From Duncaniella muricolitica (GTDB lineage: Bacteria; Bacteroidota; Bacteroidia; Bacteroidales; Muribaculaceae): a stretch of 64,000 bases of DNA. The position numbers and the translations under genes were made by a program. The stretch's first letter is position 1. Each line of letters starts with the position of its first letter. The notes under the pieces were generated by a model, which did not search any database, was not told where the DNA came from, and worked only from the letters and a program-made list of their open reading frames with translations. Of the stretch, positions 1 through 8,612 are shown piece after piece. The stretch is from the NCBI GenBank assembly GCA_025808375.1, contig CP061009.1, positions 2,976,001-3,040,000 of the forward strand, written 5' to 3'.

Positions 1-871
1 TACCACCAACTACTGCGGAAATCACCCTCTGTCCATCTCCGATTTTGACTCGGTCCCACATACGAATTGTGCCTTGAAATATTTTTCCACAAACAACAAT
101 TCCTTTCATAAAATCGGTATTGGCATTAAACACGTCTTCGACGTAAAGCTTTAATGGCATGTTGGCAACTTCTTCAGGAAGAAGTTTGATGTCAGAAATA
201 ATACCTTCGTATGGTATTATAACTCCATCGTTAAGGTTCTTTAAAGTCAAAACGCAATGAGAATTCCATGACACATCAAGTGCATAACCAGAGATTGTCT
301 CAATACTTATTATTTTGGATTCCTGTGAGCCATATTGTGTTGTGATAAAACAGTTTGCTCCTACATGAGCTTTACCGCTCAGTATAAAAGTTTTAATTTC
401 ATTAATAGGTCCGCAAGTTCGCCTCTCTCTCGTGACCATCGCTACAAATTGGGGATTATCCTTTTCACTTGCAAGTTGTCGGGCATGATTGATTATATTT
501 GAGAATGATTCCGGTAGTACAACATTCGGCAAATCAAACGCAGCATCAAACATCGGAGCTATCTGTTCGTCAGTAAAACCAGCAATGCCACAACCAATTC
601 TGGTGACATAAAATGTTAGTTCGTGGTGATTATCTGCAAAAGAAATAAACTCATCAATGTATGGCTTGATTGTTTCGATGCCACCCTGCATGGTTGGAAT
701 AGCGTAGGACTGACCTTGCATTCCCACGCCATGTCCCATTATCGCGCCAAAACGTTCTCGGGCAACTCTCGCAGCACCTCCGGCGTGATTTCCGGCGAGA
801 TTACTGCCGAATACAAATACCTCATCCGGATTTAGTGAAATAATCTTCTCGGGAGTATATTTATCTTTCAT
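1..871 (-). CDS. Macro-like domain protein fused to EF-Tu domain-2-like barrel (3' end outside window)
   Basis: The frame opens with ATG at 871 and stays open to the window edge, so at least 290 residues are visible and the C-terminus is missing. The first ~110 residues contain FVFGSNLAGNHAGGAARVA and a later TRIGCGIAGFTDEQ, the pattern of the A1S_2505/macro-like family that binds ADP-ribose-type ligands. Near the visible end, the sequence from PLKLYVEDVF through GIVVCGKIFQGTIRMWDRVK resembles the beta-barrel second domain of translational GTPases such as EF-Tu, but no GTPase domain is seen. The start lies just after the TGA of the upstream secreted protein gene, so the two are probably co-transcribed. 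With the ADP-ribosylglycohydrolase two genes upstream, I infer a role in ADP-ribose recognition or removal. Both domain calls are by eye from motifs. Confidence 0.7.
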   Translation of the reverse strand, partial: MKDKYTPEKIISLNPDEVFVFGSNLAGNHAGGAARVARERFGAIMGHGVGMQGQSYAIPTMQGGIETIKPYIDEFISFADNHHELTFYVTRIGCGIAGFTDEQIAPMFDAAFDLPNVVLPESFSNIINHARQLASEKDNPQFVAMVTRERRTCGPINEIKTFILSGKAHVGANCFITTQYGSQESKIISIETISGYALDVSWNSHCVLTLKNLNDGVIIPYEGIISDIKLLPEEVANMPLKLYVEDVFNANTDFMKGIVVCGKIFQGTIRMWDRVKIGDGQRVISAVVGG

Positions 872-872
872 T

Positions 873-1325
873 TCAAAACGAGTTATTGGATTCTTTTAGA
901 TCCTGATTTATCTTGTTGACAAAATCGCTGATATTGTCCTTATTTCCATCTTTGAAGAGAATAACGACAGTATCTCCCGTGCTTAAACCTACGTGGACAT
1001 ACATCAGAGATGTACCGTTTTCAACAAAGATTCGGTCAAATCTTCCTTTCTCATCGGTATTATCATACACTAATGTTTCCGGAGGCAGTTGGCTCAGCAG
1101 AGATATGATTTCATCTCGTGGAGACGCATTTGGATGAATCGCCATTGTTCCCTTGCCGAGATTATCAGGGAATCCCATATCACCACCCGGAAAATCCAGC
1201 ACCTCAAAGCGCTCGATTTTCGACACTTTGCCATACACCTCATCCAATGTCAAATTTTTGTTGGCTGTAAATGCGGTGAGAGCGCAGGCTATCGCTATTA
1301 TACAGAGTAATATCGTTTTCTTCAT
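873..1325 (-). CDS. Small exported protein of unknown function
   Basis: The 150-residue product starts with a clear signal peptide (KK, then a hydrophobic stretch to about residue 20 ending ACALTAFTA), so it should be exported to the periplasm. The mature part is mixed alpha/beta with a run of strands around STGDTVVILFKDG, and resembles small Bacteroidota secreted DUF proteins in size. I do not recognise a family. Its start overlaps the end of the ADP-ribosylglycohydrolase gene by four bases (ATGA), so the two are translationally coupled. It contains no cysteine pairs beyond the signal region and no obvious catalytic motif. Confidence 0.6.
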   Translation of the reverse strand: MKKTILLCIIAIACALTAFTANKNLTLDEVYGKVSKIERFEVLDFPGGDMGFPDNLGKGTMAIHPNASPRDEIISLLSQLPPETLVYDNTDEKGRFDRIFVENGTSLMYVHVGLSTGDTVVILFKDGNKDNISDFVNKINQDLKESNNSF

Positions 1326-2446
1326 ATCAGATACTTTTTGTCGACTTCCGCCGGGATATGTTCAATGTATCGTTCTCCGATTCTCAAATTGATTTCTCTG
1401 ACCTTGACATCGGCGCACAGGTCATCGGCTGCTGAAACAAGTATCGGCTCTATTTCAAGATTTTCAAGATAGTAATCAGGAATGCAAGAGTAGCCGAGTA
1501 TCGCACCGATAATATTTCCGGCTATTGCGCCGGTGGAATCGCTGTCACCGTCATGGTTGACTGCACAGACTACGCAATCCTCAAAGTTTTCGATATGACG
1601 CATTACGCTGAAAATCGCAATTGCTATCGCTTCATCTCCGACCCAGCCTTCGCCCAATTCACGAATAGCATTATCTTCGGAGACATCGCTTTTGCCGAGT
1701 TCCAATGCACGGCGAATAAGCCTGTCAAACTCCTGCCACTCGTCATCGTAGTCTGGGAAATATTCCCTCATCATGACAAGTCCACCAGTCACGATAAAGA
1801 AGAATTGCATTTGGTCAACTGTTTCATCCGAAATGCAATTCATAACGGTAGTGGCAAGTAGAGCCGAGGCAAATGTGCTTGCCATGTGTTTGTGCGTGAT
1901 TTCTGCCGCCCAACCTGCAAGGTGTGCCGTGTCAGTATAGTTGTAGATGTGACGATGTGCCGCATTGAAAATGCCTATCGGAGCGATACGCATCACGCCG
2001 CCACAGCCCTTTGAGTTGTTTTCAACGGTAAAGCCGTTGGCGATATTCTCCAAGGCTCCGAGGCATGTAAGTCCGGGAGCGCGACGCGCCCATAACGACC
2101 GGATATTGCCCATCCAGCTGCCGGGCAACTGTTTCGGGGGCTCTGTCTGGGTCTTATACCAGTTGAGATATGCTTTCTCAATATATGGAAGGATTTCATC
2201 TTTCTTACCGGCTTTGGTGTCTATAACACCGTTCATCAAGCCTTCAAGGGTGAAGAGAGTCATTTGGGTGTCATCGGAGAACTGAGCCACACCGTCATGC
2301 AGTACATAACGAGTGATCCCCTTTTCACCGAAACTATTACGGATAGAGGTCATATTCATAAACTCGACCTCATATCCAAGAGCATCACCGACGGCTCCGC
2401 CCACAAGCGAGCCTCGGCATTTATCTTGCAGTTTAGAGTGTTCCAT
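1322..2446 (-). CDS. ADP-ribosylglycohydrolase (DraG/ARH family)
   Basis: Members of this family remove ADP-ribose from modified proteins or small molecules using a two-Mg2+ centre. The sequence shows the hallmarks: an N-terminal GSLVGGAVGDALG helix (residues 13-24), the metal-binding SDDTQM motif (57-62), GCGGVMRIAPIG around 147-158, and HDGDSDST (298-305) followed by GAIAGNIIGA. At 374 residues it has the usual length and looks complete. It is coupled to the upstream vWA gene by TAATG and to the downstream secreted protein by ATGA. With the macro-like protein nearby it forms an ADP-ribose-related submodule. The actual substrate cannot be inferred. Confidence 0.92.
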   Translation of the reverse strand: MEHSKLQDKCRGSLVGGAVGDALGYEVEFMNMTSIRNSFGEKGITRYVLHDGVAQFSDDTQMTLFTLEGLMNGVIDTKAGKKDEILPYIEKAYLNWYKTQTEPPKQLPGSWMGNIRSLWARRAPGLTCLGALENIANGFTVENNSKGCGGVMRIAPIGIFNAAHRHIYNYTDTAHLAGWAAEITHKHMASTFASALLATTVMNCISDETVDQMQFFFIVTGGLVMMREYFPDYDDEWQEFDRLIRRALELGKSDVSEDNAIRELGEGWVGDEAIAIAIFSVMRHIENFEDCVVCAVNHDGDSDSTGAIAGNIIGAILGYSCIPDYYLENLEIEPILVSAADDLCADVKVREINLRIGERYIEHIPAEVDKKYLI

Positions 2447-3267
2447 TACTCATCTGATTCAATATTATCGCGTTCGGCCTTGTAACTTGCGAACACTTCT
2501 TTCATTTCCGCGTCATCGCACTTTGCCATCATTGCGTCAAAGTGCATACGCGAGGCCATTGTTCCGCGAGAAGAAACCGCAGCTTCCACAAGGGTCGCGG
2601 TCTTATGTCCGCTCTTGAAGGGAACGCTCACTCCGTTTGTCATCTTTGACAGTTCCTTGTACCAAGGTTCATCTGTGATTGTAACCGTATCAATCTTGAT
2701 TTTCAGATTGGCAGCCTTCTTTGCCTCAATACGCCAGTCAATCTGGTTGCTGACAACATAATCACCGTAGGTGTATCCAAGTTCATGAGGCTCTGCATCG
2801 GCAAAAAGGAGAATTGACCGGGTAGAGCCTTCGCGCCACTGAGTTTCCTCAACAATCTTCTTTATTACAAGCTCATAAAACTCATCGCCGTCACCGCCGG
2901 AAGTATCCTTGCTCTCTCTGACAAACTTGATGAGATCGTTCTCATTGTTGGTAATCGGCATACACTGGTAGGCGTTGCCAAAATTTTGTGCATTTTCCAT
3001 GTCGCAGTAGTCGCCAAAAGCTACAATGCCAAGTCGCAAGTCTTCATTGTCCTTGAAAAGCCGGGGAATCAGTTCTGCGACCTCCTGACGGACGGCACCG
3101 ATGTAGGACGCCATCGAGCCTGTTGTGTCAAAGGCAATGACCATATCAAGTTTGCCAATGGATTTGGGCGCAACAGCATCCATTGAGTTTTCTTTCTTAG
3201 TTTCTTCTGTGGTGATTTTTACAGTCTCCTCAACGGTAGTAACCGTTTTCTTCTTAAAAATGCTCAT
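2446..3267 (-). CDS. Cytoplasmic vWA-domain protein
   Basis: The 273-residue product has a Lys/Thr/Glu-rich N-terminal tail (1-38) and then a von Willebrand A domain starting KLDMVIAFDTTGSM, with a complete MIDAS D-x-T-G-S at about residues 47-51. A second MIDAS-type stretch TSGGDGDEFYE lies further on and SILLFADAEPHELG resembles the third metal loop. No signal peptide or TM segment is seen, so it should be cytosolic, unlike the two anchored vWA proteins upstream in the cluster. vWA domains usually bind partner proteins through a metal ion. It overlaps the ADP-ribosylglycohydrolase by one base (TAATG), suggesting they work together. Confidence 0.85.
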   Translation of the reverse strand: MSIFKKKTVTTVEETVKITTEETKKENSMDAVAPKSIGKLDMVIAFDTTGSMASYIGAVRQEVAELIPRLFKDNEDLRLGIVAFGDYCDMENAQNFGNAYQCMPITNNENDLIKFVRESKDTSGGDGDEFYELVIKKIVEETQWREGSTRSILLFADAEPHELGYTYGDYVVSNQIDWRIEAKKAANLKIKIDTVTITDEPWYKELSKMTNGVSVPFKSGHKTATLVEAAVSSRGTMASRMHFDAMMAKCDDAEMKEVFASYKAERDNIESDE

Positions 3268-3306
3268 ATATGTTGATTATTAGGGTTCAAAGTTACTAAA
3301 AATTCG

Positions 3307-3663
3307 TTACTTACGCAACGCATTGGCCGCCTTGCGAAGATAGTCAGCCGCCTTGTCGTCAGCATTGGCGGCATAGCGCATTTGCGTTTTATAATCATCC
3401 ATAGCTCGGTCGGCACGGCGATTGTAATCCTTTGCCCTGTCAGCATCTCCCTTTCTGGTGTAATAAGTCGCTTCTCTCTGGTAGCCCTCCGCCTTTTTGA
3501 GGTAATATTGAGCCTCCCGGCGATAGCCATCTGCCTTTTTTTGATAATACTCTGCCTCCTTGGTATATTGTTTTGCCTGACGGGCATAGTAATCATCGGC
3601 ATAAGCCTTCATGCAGACGAATGACAGAAGCAATGTGAATATAATGGCAATTCTCGTTTTCAT
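3307..3663 (-). CDS. Exported helical repeat protein
   Basis: I chose the ATG at 3663 rather than an upstream in-frame one because it begins a standard signal peptide (MKTRIAIIFTLLLSFVC, cleaved near AYA). The ~98-residue mature protein is almost wholly helical and built of about five units of the pattern YYxKKAxGYRREAQYY, alternating Tyr pairs, Lys and Ala. This predicts a periplasmic coiled coil or helical filament with aromatic stripes. I know no function for such proteins. It sits 11 bp after the preceding gene in the cluster. The low complexity means homology searches may return spurious hits. Confidence 0.6.
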   Translation of the reverse strand: MKTRIAIIFTLLLSFVCMKAYADDYYARQAKQYTKEAEYYQKKADGYRREAQYYLKKAEGYQREATYYTRKGDADRAKDYNRRADRAMDDYKTQMRYAANADDKAADYLRKAANALRK

Positions 3664-3673
3664 GGTCTCATCA

Positions 3674-4078
3674 CTACAAGGTTGCAAAAGTCATTGTATC
3701 TCCGTCGCCTCGATAATAAACCGCGGGCGCAGCCCATACAGGCATTGTTTCGTTGACCATCTGAGCATTGCATCGTCCGGGCAATTTCGACAATTTTTCA
3801 ATCTGCCGTTTCGTGAAAGGTTCGGTTGAGAAGAAATAGTTGCTGAAGTCACGGTCTTCATTGGCATAGTCCTCTGAATCAAAGCATGGGTAGGGTTCAT
3901 ATAAGCATACCACATGAATACCAGCAACCGGAGATTTAGGCTCTGTGTTCCATGATTCCCATCCTATACGACAGTAAGATCCCACAGCCATCTTTATGTC
4001 GTTCAGTCCATTGAAGATATGACCGAGTATCTCAACCTTAGAGGTTTTTGATACTTCGCGAATCTCAATTTTTGCCAT
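3674..4078 (-). CDS. Unknown cytoplasmic protein
   Basis: A 134-residue product starting MAKIEIREVSKTSKVEILG. The ATG at 4078 follows the stop of the upstream WG-repeat protein by only a few bases, so I prefer it to the in-frame ATG at 4105 that lies inside that gene. No TM segment, signal peptide or metal-binding cysteine cluster is seen. The C-terminal part (PVWAAPAVYYRGDG) is Trp/Tyr-rich. I do not recognise a family. Its place in an unbroken operon supports it being a real gene. Confidence 0.55.
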   Translation of the reverse strand: MAKIEIREVSKTSKVEILGHIFNGLNDIKMAVGSYCRIGWESWNTEPKSPVAGIHVVCLYEPYPCFDSEDYANEDRDFSNYFFSTEPFTKRQIEKLSKLPGRCNAQMVNETMPVWAAPAVYYRGDGDTMTFATL

Positions 4079-4082
4079 AGTC

Positions 4083-5222
4083 CTAATCGTTTTGTTGTTT
4101 AACAATTTCTCCTTTAGAGTTTATTATTACTCCAGCTTGCGTGTCCTTGTATGTGCATAGATATGTGTCTTTACTTACTGGCTTCACTTCCCAATAAAGA
4201 GGTTCAGTAACAATATCTCCGTTGACGGTGCATAGTCCTTCATGACCATCAGGCATACGGTAACGCATAAGTGTAGTTATACCTACTTCACGGTCGCCAT
4301 TCTCGTCCCATGACGGCATATTGTAGATCATTTCCTCTATGTCGCGTATCAAGAAATTGTCGGATTTAGTGCCGTCAAAACCGTAGGCAACTTGCAAATG
4401 GTTGAGAAGAGTTGCCACAATGCCCAAATCCTCTGAAATTTCAAGAATAGGATAACCTGTCTCTGTCACCTGCTCCGCATTGTCGTTGAAAGCATACCAA
4501 AGGCCTGTCTCGCTGCCTCCTTTTCGCATCTTCCAGTAATTGTTGCATTCCGATACAATCCAGTCATATTCAGGTTGCACCGCCCAGTTGCCATCCTTGT
4601 CAATCAGCCCCATTTTTCCACCGTCAACCGAAATGGCACAGTGTTCTCCATGATAGACATACCCACGATTCTTTGCATTATAGCGGAACTTCTTGCCATT
4701 GACGGAATTGCCGGAATGGTCGATGAAATAGACGCTATCACCATTTGCAACCGCCGCAACACCTTCGGCAAACACCCAAGCCTTGTCATATTGAGCAGGG
4801 ATTGATATTTCACCACTATAACGATTGATATAGCCACGCTTCCCTTTCTGAGAATACACCATCAGACTGTCTTCATCAGCCGATAGGGAAATCCAATCAA
4901 TACCTTTAATGATTACCTCACCGGTCTGATGATTTTGTATGTAGCCGGGTTTATCTCCCAAACTCGGTTTGGTAAAGGTCAGGTTTGCACTGATTCTCTG
5001 ATGGTCAGAATAGCGGTATGGCCTTTCGTAGAACTCGTGATACCAAGCCTTGCCAATCATGCAAGTAACAGCAACGATGCACACTGTTATCGCGCCCCAG
5101 CAGATTCGTCCGAATATGGATTTATACTTTGGGTTGAAAGTTCTTCCGGCCCAACACAGCGCCTGCCATACTCCCTTGAAGAAGTTTACAAGCCATTCCT
5201 TGAAGGTAATCTTTTCTCTCAT
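4083..5222 (-). CDS. Membrane-anchored WG-repeat protein
   Basis: A basic cytoplasmic N-terminus with an amphipathic stretch is followed by one TM helix (about residues 40-60, ICWGAITVCIVAVTCMIGKA). After that come repeated WG-type (KWG) beta units such as KPGYIQNHQTGEV, KRGYINRYSGEISIPAQYD, KMGLIDKDGNWAVQPEYDW and QAGVIINSKGEIV. WG repeats form beta-rich scaffolds typically involved in protein contacts, and the repeat region should lie outside the inner membrane. No enzymatic motif is visible. It is followed within a few bases by the next gene. Confidence 0.75.
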   Translation of the reverse strand: MREKITFKEWLVNFFKGVWQALCWAGRTFNPKYKSIFGRICWGAITVCIVAVTCMIGKAWYHEFYERPYRYSDHQRISANLTFTKPSLGDKPGYIQNHQTGEVIIKGIDWISLSADEDSLMVYSQKGKRGYINRYSGEISIPAQYDKAWVFAEGVAAVANGDSVYFIDHSGNSVNGKKFRYNAKNRGYVYHGEHCAISVDGGKMGLIDKDGNWAVQPEYDWIVSECNNYWKMRKGGSETGLWYAFNDNAEQVTETGYPILEISEDLGIVATLLNHLQVAYGFDGTKSDNFLIRDIEEMIYNMPSWDENGDREVGITTLMRYRMPDGHEGLCTVNGDIVTEPLYWEVKPVSKDTYLCTYKDTQAGVIINSKGEIVKQQND

Positions 5223-5246
5223 TGCAGATATAGTTTTGTCGTTTTA

Positions 5247-6647
5247 CTATATGAGCAAAGGAACATCCCTCAATCTATCATTTCTTTTTGAATTTATTTT
5301 TGATGAAGCTACAAAGATTTCATAGTAGCCGTTACGCAAGTGGACTTTGAAGTCTATGTCGAACCAAATGTTATCACCGGAATTGCACTCAAATTCGTAT
5401 GGGACGGCAATGATGCCGCTGATTCCATAAACGCTAACGGTATGTTTGCCGGGTGAAGTCCTGACATTAAAATCAAATCCTTTGATGAAATTTCCATTCC
5501 CGATAGGCTTCCCGTCGAGTATTATCTGGTACTTACTATCAATCCATGGCAGTTTATGTTTCCTATGATCAAGATGGAAAGCCAGCTTCACTGATTTGTT
5601 GCGAAGTCTTGCCTCCTCATATTTAGGATACAATTTCAATAATGCTGAAACTATAGGAGTGATTGGCGGCTGTGGCTTTGTAACATCAACTGAGAATTGG
5701 GCACTGCTGTCAACCACAAAGTGTCTTTCGATCCGTTGTCTGATTGCCGGAGCAATAGACCTGATACCGCTTTTGTGATTGGAGCACAGAAAAAGTAAAA
5801 TTTGCACGAATTTCTCATCATGTAAATGGAACTTATATTTACTTTCAATCCATTGACAATAACGAAAGTAGTGTTGGAGCAACGAGACTTTAGCCAATGT
5901 TCTAACCAGCAGGTCTGCACCCATATTATCCACCGCCACATCATCCGCAGCAAGTTCCTCACCTTGGGCAAGAGGCTTATAATGTTTGTCTATGATTGAG
6001 CATAGCCAAAATGCGAAATAAGAAAACAGAGAAACTTGACTATTTACCATGTTACTCCAAATACCCGGTTCCTTCATTTTCCTTACCGAAGTGAAAGACT
6101 TCGAGAATTGTGACATAACATAGACAGGAATTTTCTTACCTAACGAGTCCGTCGCATAATGTCCGAACTCATGGTATAGGATTACTTTAAGTTCCTCTTC
6201 AGATAAAATATCCAATAGAAATTTTCCTATCACCAACTCTTGCTTCGGTTTGAGAAGCAAAGAAAGCATTGTGGGCCGACAGAATACAGCCGCATTTATT
6301 CCGGGAGCAATATACACTCCATTAGGGAAAGGCAATTTTAATTTCCGTGTTATCTCATCGATGATGGAGTAAACATGGGAATTATCATTCGTATCAATCG
6401 GTTTGTAATTCTCGGCCAGTGTAGTTTTGAAAAATAATGCAAGCAACATCTGCCACAAGAGATACAAGCCGCCCAACCCAATTATGATCAACGAACTCGG
6501 CCAATCCAATTCGGGATGGGTAAACGTCAAAGTCCCGAGATAGATCAGCAGAACTTCAAGCGCAACAAACGTAATGCAACCGACGAAAAACCAGCCGACT
6601 GCATTCTTTATCTTACGCTCGTGATATGTTTTATTTGTGGCACTCAT
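5247..6647 (-). CDS. M48-like membrane zinc metallopeptidase with C-terminal beta domain
   Basis: The catalytic signature HEFGH is at residues 159-163 and a downstream EELAADD (230-236) supplies the third zinc ligand expected in M48 peptidases. TM helices are predicted near 15-38, 52-73 and 203-220, giving the usual HtpX/Ste24-like topology. After residue ~350 comes a domain beginning YQIILDGKPIGNGNF and including GKHTVSVYGISG, a PEGA-like beta fold, which is an unusual addition. M48 enzymes degrade or process membrane proteins, so this one may mature or turn over components of the system. It overlaps the upstream acidic small protein by four bases. Confidence 0.85.
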   Translation of the reverse strand: MSATNKTYHERKIKNAVGWFFVGCITFVALEVLLIYLGTLTFTHPELDWPSSLIIIGLGGLYLLWQMLLALFFKTTLAENYKPIDTNDNSHVYSIIDEITRKLKLPFPNGVYIAPGINAAVFCRPTMLSLLLKPKQELVIGKFLLDILSEEELKVILYHEFGHYATDSLGKKIPVYVMSQFSKSFTSVRKMKEPGIWSNMVNSQVSLFSYFAFWLCSIIDKHYKPLAQGEELAADDVAVDNMGADLLVRTLAKVSLLQHYFRYCQWIESKYKFHLHDEKFVQILLFLCSNHKSGIRSIAPAIRQRIERHFVVDSSAQFSVDVTKPQPPITPIVSALLKLYPKYEEARLRNKSVKLAFHLDHRKHKLPWIDSKYQIILDGKPIGNGNFIKGFDFNVRTSPGKHTVSVYGISGIIAVPYEFECNSGDNIWFDIDFKVHLRNGYYEIFVASSKINSKRNDRLRDVPLLI

Positions 6648-6946
6648 GAAGTTTTGTCATCGGACTCTTCATCTTCGATGTCTTCTTCCAAATCTATATC
6701 GACTTCTGAATCGTCACCAAGAAATCCGCACATAGCCAAAGGCTCATAATTGAAACTCGAAACGTCGAAAGAAAAATCGGCATCCGCAAACTCTTCCTCT
6801 TCCACAAGTTGCAATGCGTTTTCTGCAACAGAGTACGCCTCAAAAGATGATAAATCGGCGAAATCCATATCCTCCTTGCCAAAACTGTTTTCTATAAGTG
6901 TAGCAAGTCTTTCATCAGTGAGTTTATTTGATACCTTCATATTCAT
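6644..6946 (-). CDS. Small highly acidic protein
   Basis: The 100-residue product has a helical N-terminus (LTDERLATLIENSFG) and becomes extremely acidic, ending in a run of Asp/Glu (VDIDLEEDIEDEE). There is no TM segment. Its stop overlaps the start of the M48 peptidase (ATGA), and its own start overlaps the end of the preceding 62-codon ORF by 23 bases. Such coupling supports translation. It could be an adaptor or inhibitor of the peptidase or sigma factor, but that is only inference from position. I do not recognise a family. Confidence 0.55.
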   Translation of the reverse strand: MNMKVSNKLTDERLATLIENSFGKEDMDFADLSSFEAYSVAENALQLVEEEEFADADFSFDVSSFNYEPLAMCGFLGDDSEVDIDLEEDIEDEESDDKTS

Positions 6947-7112
6947 TCTGTTCTTGGTTAAAAAGCATCATCGCCTTCAAAACTACAACAATACTCTCAC
7001 AAAACCGTCCGTTTTTTGACATTTCTTTTAATATACCCTTACGATATTCCGGCTTACCTTTCTCAATCGTCAAGGCTATAAATTCGGGATTTGTCAGATA
7101 TTCACGCTCCAT
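6924..7112 (-). CDS. Small protein downstream of the ECF sigma gene
   Basis: A 62-codon ORF starting MEREYLTNPEFIALTIEKG that overlaps the sigma factor gene by 11 bases and the acidic protein gene by 23 bases. It is helical and has a hydrophobic segment (SIVVVLKAMMLF), too short to be a confident membrane span. Its position directly behind a sigma factor is where anti-sigma or partner proteins are often found, but no anti-sigma motif (such as HxxxCxxC) is visible. It is real only if translation is coupled, hence the modest confidence. Confidence 0.5.
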   Translation of the reverse strand: MEREYLTNPEFIALTIEKGKPEYRKGILKEMSKNGRFCESIVVVLKAMMLFNQEQNEYEGIK

Positions 7113-7692
7113 AGCCCAGTAAAATTAATTGTTCCTGCAAGCGTCTTTTAGCCCGCGAATAACGGGTGTAGATATATCCAGCATATTGCTTATCATTCAT
7201 GGAATTCAAATGGTCAGCATCGAGCAATGGTTTGGCATCCTCCAAAACATCGCCCGGCTTCTCACCATCTATGAGTATTCTTTCAACAAGAAATCTATCA
7301 AGAGGCTTCATATTCTCAATGAGTCGCTCAACGTCATTTTGAGTAAAAGAATCTTGCGCCTCAATGGAATTCTCTACAATTGGCAATGGTTCATTACCGT
7401 AGTAGCTCACTCGATTATCTCTTTTATTCTGAAAATATCGTGTTGCAATGACCGTTACGTATGCGTTTAAGGAACAAGAGTATTTGAAGATACGAAGTTT
7501 ATGCCAATCGTTCTCCGCGAGGTATTCGTAAAATTCCCCGATAAGGCTTTCTGCCGACTCCTTCGACTGGCAGAAATACTGCCCAATATATGTCAGCATA
7601 GCCCGGCAACGATTGAAGAAAAAATCCTCAATCGCCGACGCATCGTTAGAAATAAGTTCTTCTACTATATGTTTATCCTCTTCAATACTCAT
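7102..7692 (-). CDS. ECF-type sigma-70 family factor
   Basis: The 196-residue length and layout fit an extracytoplasmic-function sigma factor. The region-2-like part runs about residues 18-90, with FFFNRCRAMLTYIGQYFC and ends in FKYSCSLNAYVTVIATRYFQNKR. The region-4-like part includes GYIYTRYSRAKRRLQEQL near the C-terminus, a typical DNA-contacting helix. Region 4 is more divergent than usual (an insert around DVLEDAKPLLDADHLN). It lies inside the operon rather than at its head, so it may autoregulate the cluster or a set of envelope genes. No classical membrane anti-sigma gene is seen next to it. Confidence 0.75.
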   Translation of the reverse strand: MSIEEDKHIVEELISNDASAIEDFFFNRCRAMLTYIGQYFCQSKESAESLIGEFYEYLAENDWHKLRIFKYSCSLNAYVTVIATRYFQNKRDNRVSYYGNEPLPIVENSIEAQDSFTQNDVERLIENMKPLDRFLVERILIDGEKPGDVLEDAKPLLDADHLNSMNDKQYAGYIYTRYSRAKRRLQEQLILLGYGA

Positions 7693-7706
7693 GCTTATTC
7701 AGGTGA

Positions 7707-8612
7707 TTATCTTATTCCGCTACCGCTACATGAGTAACATCTAATAGAACCAGTGCCACCGCATGTGAAGCAATTCATGCTGTAATAGCCAAATCCGGTT
7801 GAGCCCATCCCCCCGCATGAAGGACATGTTTTAGACCCATGACCGTTACAATCTTGGCATTTCCCTTCTTGACTGATATAAACAGAGGCTGATACATTAT
7901 CTTCTTTCACATACAATGTACCTGAACGTGAATATTCGGTGTTTGACGGTACTATCAGAGTAAAGCCATCGTCCGACCTATCTTCAATACGGCAGAATTT
8001 AGGATAACTAATTTCAGGGCCGTTTCCGTCTGTTTCAATATTGATATGAATTCTACCCCCATCCATATCGCTTTTAAGAGAACTCTCTGAAAGTCTTATA
8101 AACTGCGTCATGCCATATTGACCAATCGGAAGAACTTGTACTATTTTACCCGATTTTATTGTAATATGGTCTTCACGATCTTGTCCAGTAGTATTCGGTT
8201 GACAGTGGATGGTGAAACTGTCATCATGTTCATCAATCGACACCCACGATGGTTTATAATTTACCTCCCAAACATAGCCATCATAGTCTATGTTTACGGA
8301 AGATGTACCTCCACTCTTAGCATATAGTTCTCCTTGTGAGTTGAATGTCATATATGTTGTGGAGTTCATTAGGTGAGAGTCCCACAAGAAAAGAATGGCA
8401 ATTACCGCCACAATAGCAATCAGAATACGTTTTATGATTTTCCCGGATTTTGACTTCTGTTTTGGGGTCTTAACAGATTTGCCGTCTTCAGTCTGACTGT
8501 CTTTTTGCGGCTTTGTAGTCACAGTTATACTATCTGATAATTTGCTTCCGCAGTTCGTACAAAAACTCAAACTGTCGGGGTATTCTCTTCCACAAATATT
8601 GCAACGTTTCAT
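7707..8612 (-). CDS. Zinc-ribbon, TM, BACON-like and DnaJ-type cysteine-rich protein
   Basis: The domain order is unusual. An N-terminal zinc ribbon (Cys4, Cys7, Cys18, Cys21) is followed by a Lys/Ser/Thr linker and a TM helix (about 59-80). Then come two BACON-like beta domains (around VWEVNYKPSWVSIDE and FTLIVPSNTEYSRSGTL). The C-terminus carries four CxxCxGxG repeats as in the DnaJ central region (CQDCNGHG, CPSCGGMG, CFTCGGTG, CYSCSGSG). The DnaJ J-domain is absent. BACON domains are known in extracytoplasmic Bacteroidota proteins. It shares its zinc ribbon type with the next upstream gene, a PrsW-like protease, and is joined to it by a one-base TAATG overlap. Confidence 0.75.
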   Translation of the reverse strand: MKRCNICGREYPDSLSFCTNCGSKLSDSITVTTKPQKDSQTEDGKSVKTPKQKSKSGKIIKRILIAIVAVIAILFLWDSHLMNSTTYMTFNSQGELYAKSGGTSSVNIDYDGYVWEVNYKPSWVSIDEHDDSFTIHCQPNTTGQDREDHITIKSGKIVQVLPIGQYGMTQFIRLSESSLKSDMDGGRIHINIETDGNGPEISYPKFCRIEDRSDDGFTLIVPSNTEYSRSGTLYVKEDNVSASVYISQEGKCQDCNGHGSKTCPSCGGMGSTGFGYYSMNCFTCGGTGSIRCYSCSGSGIR

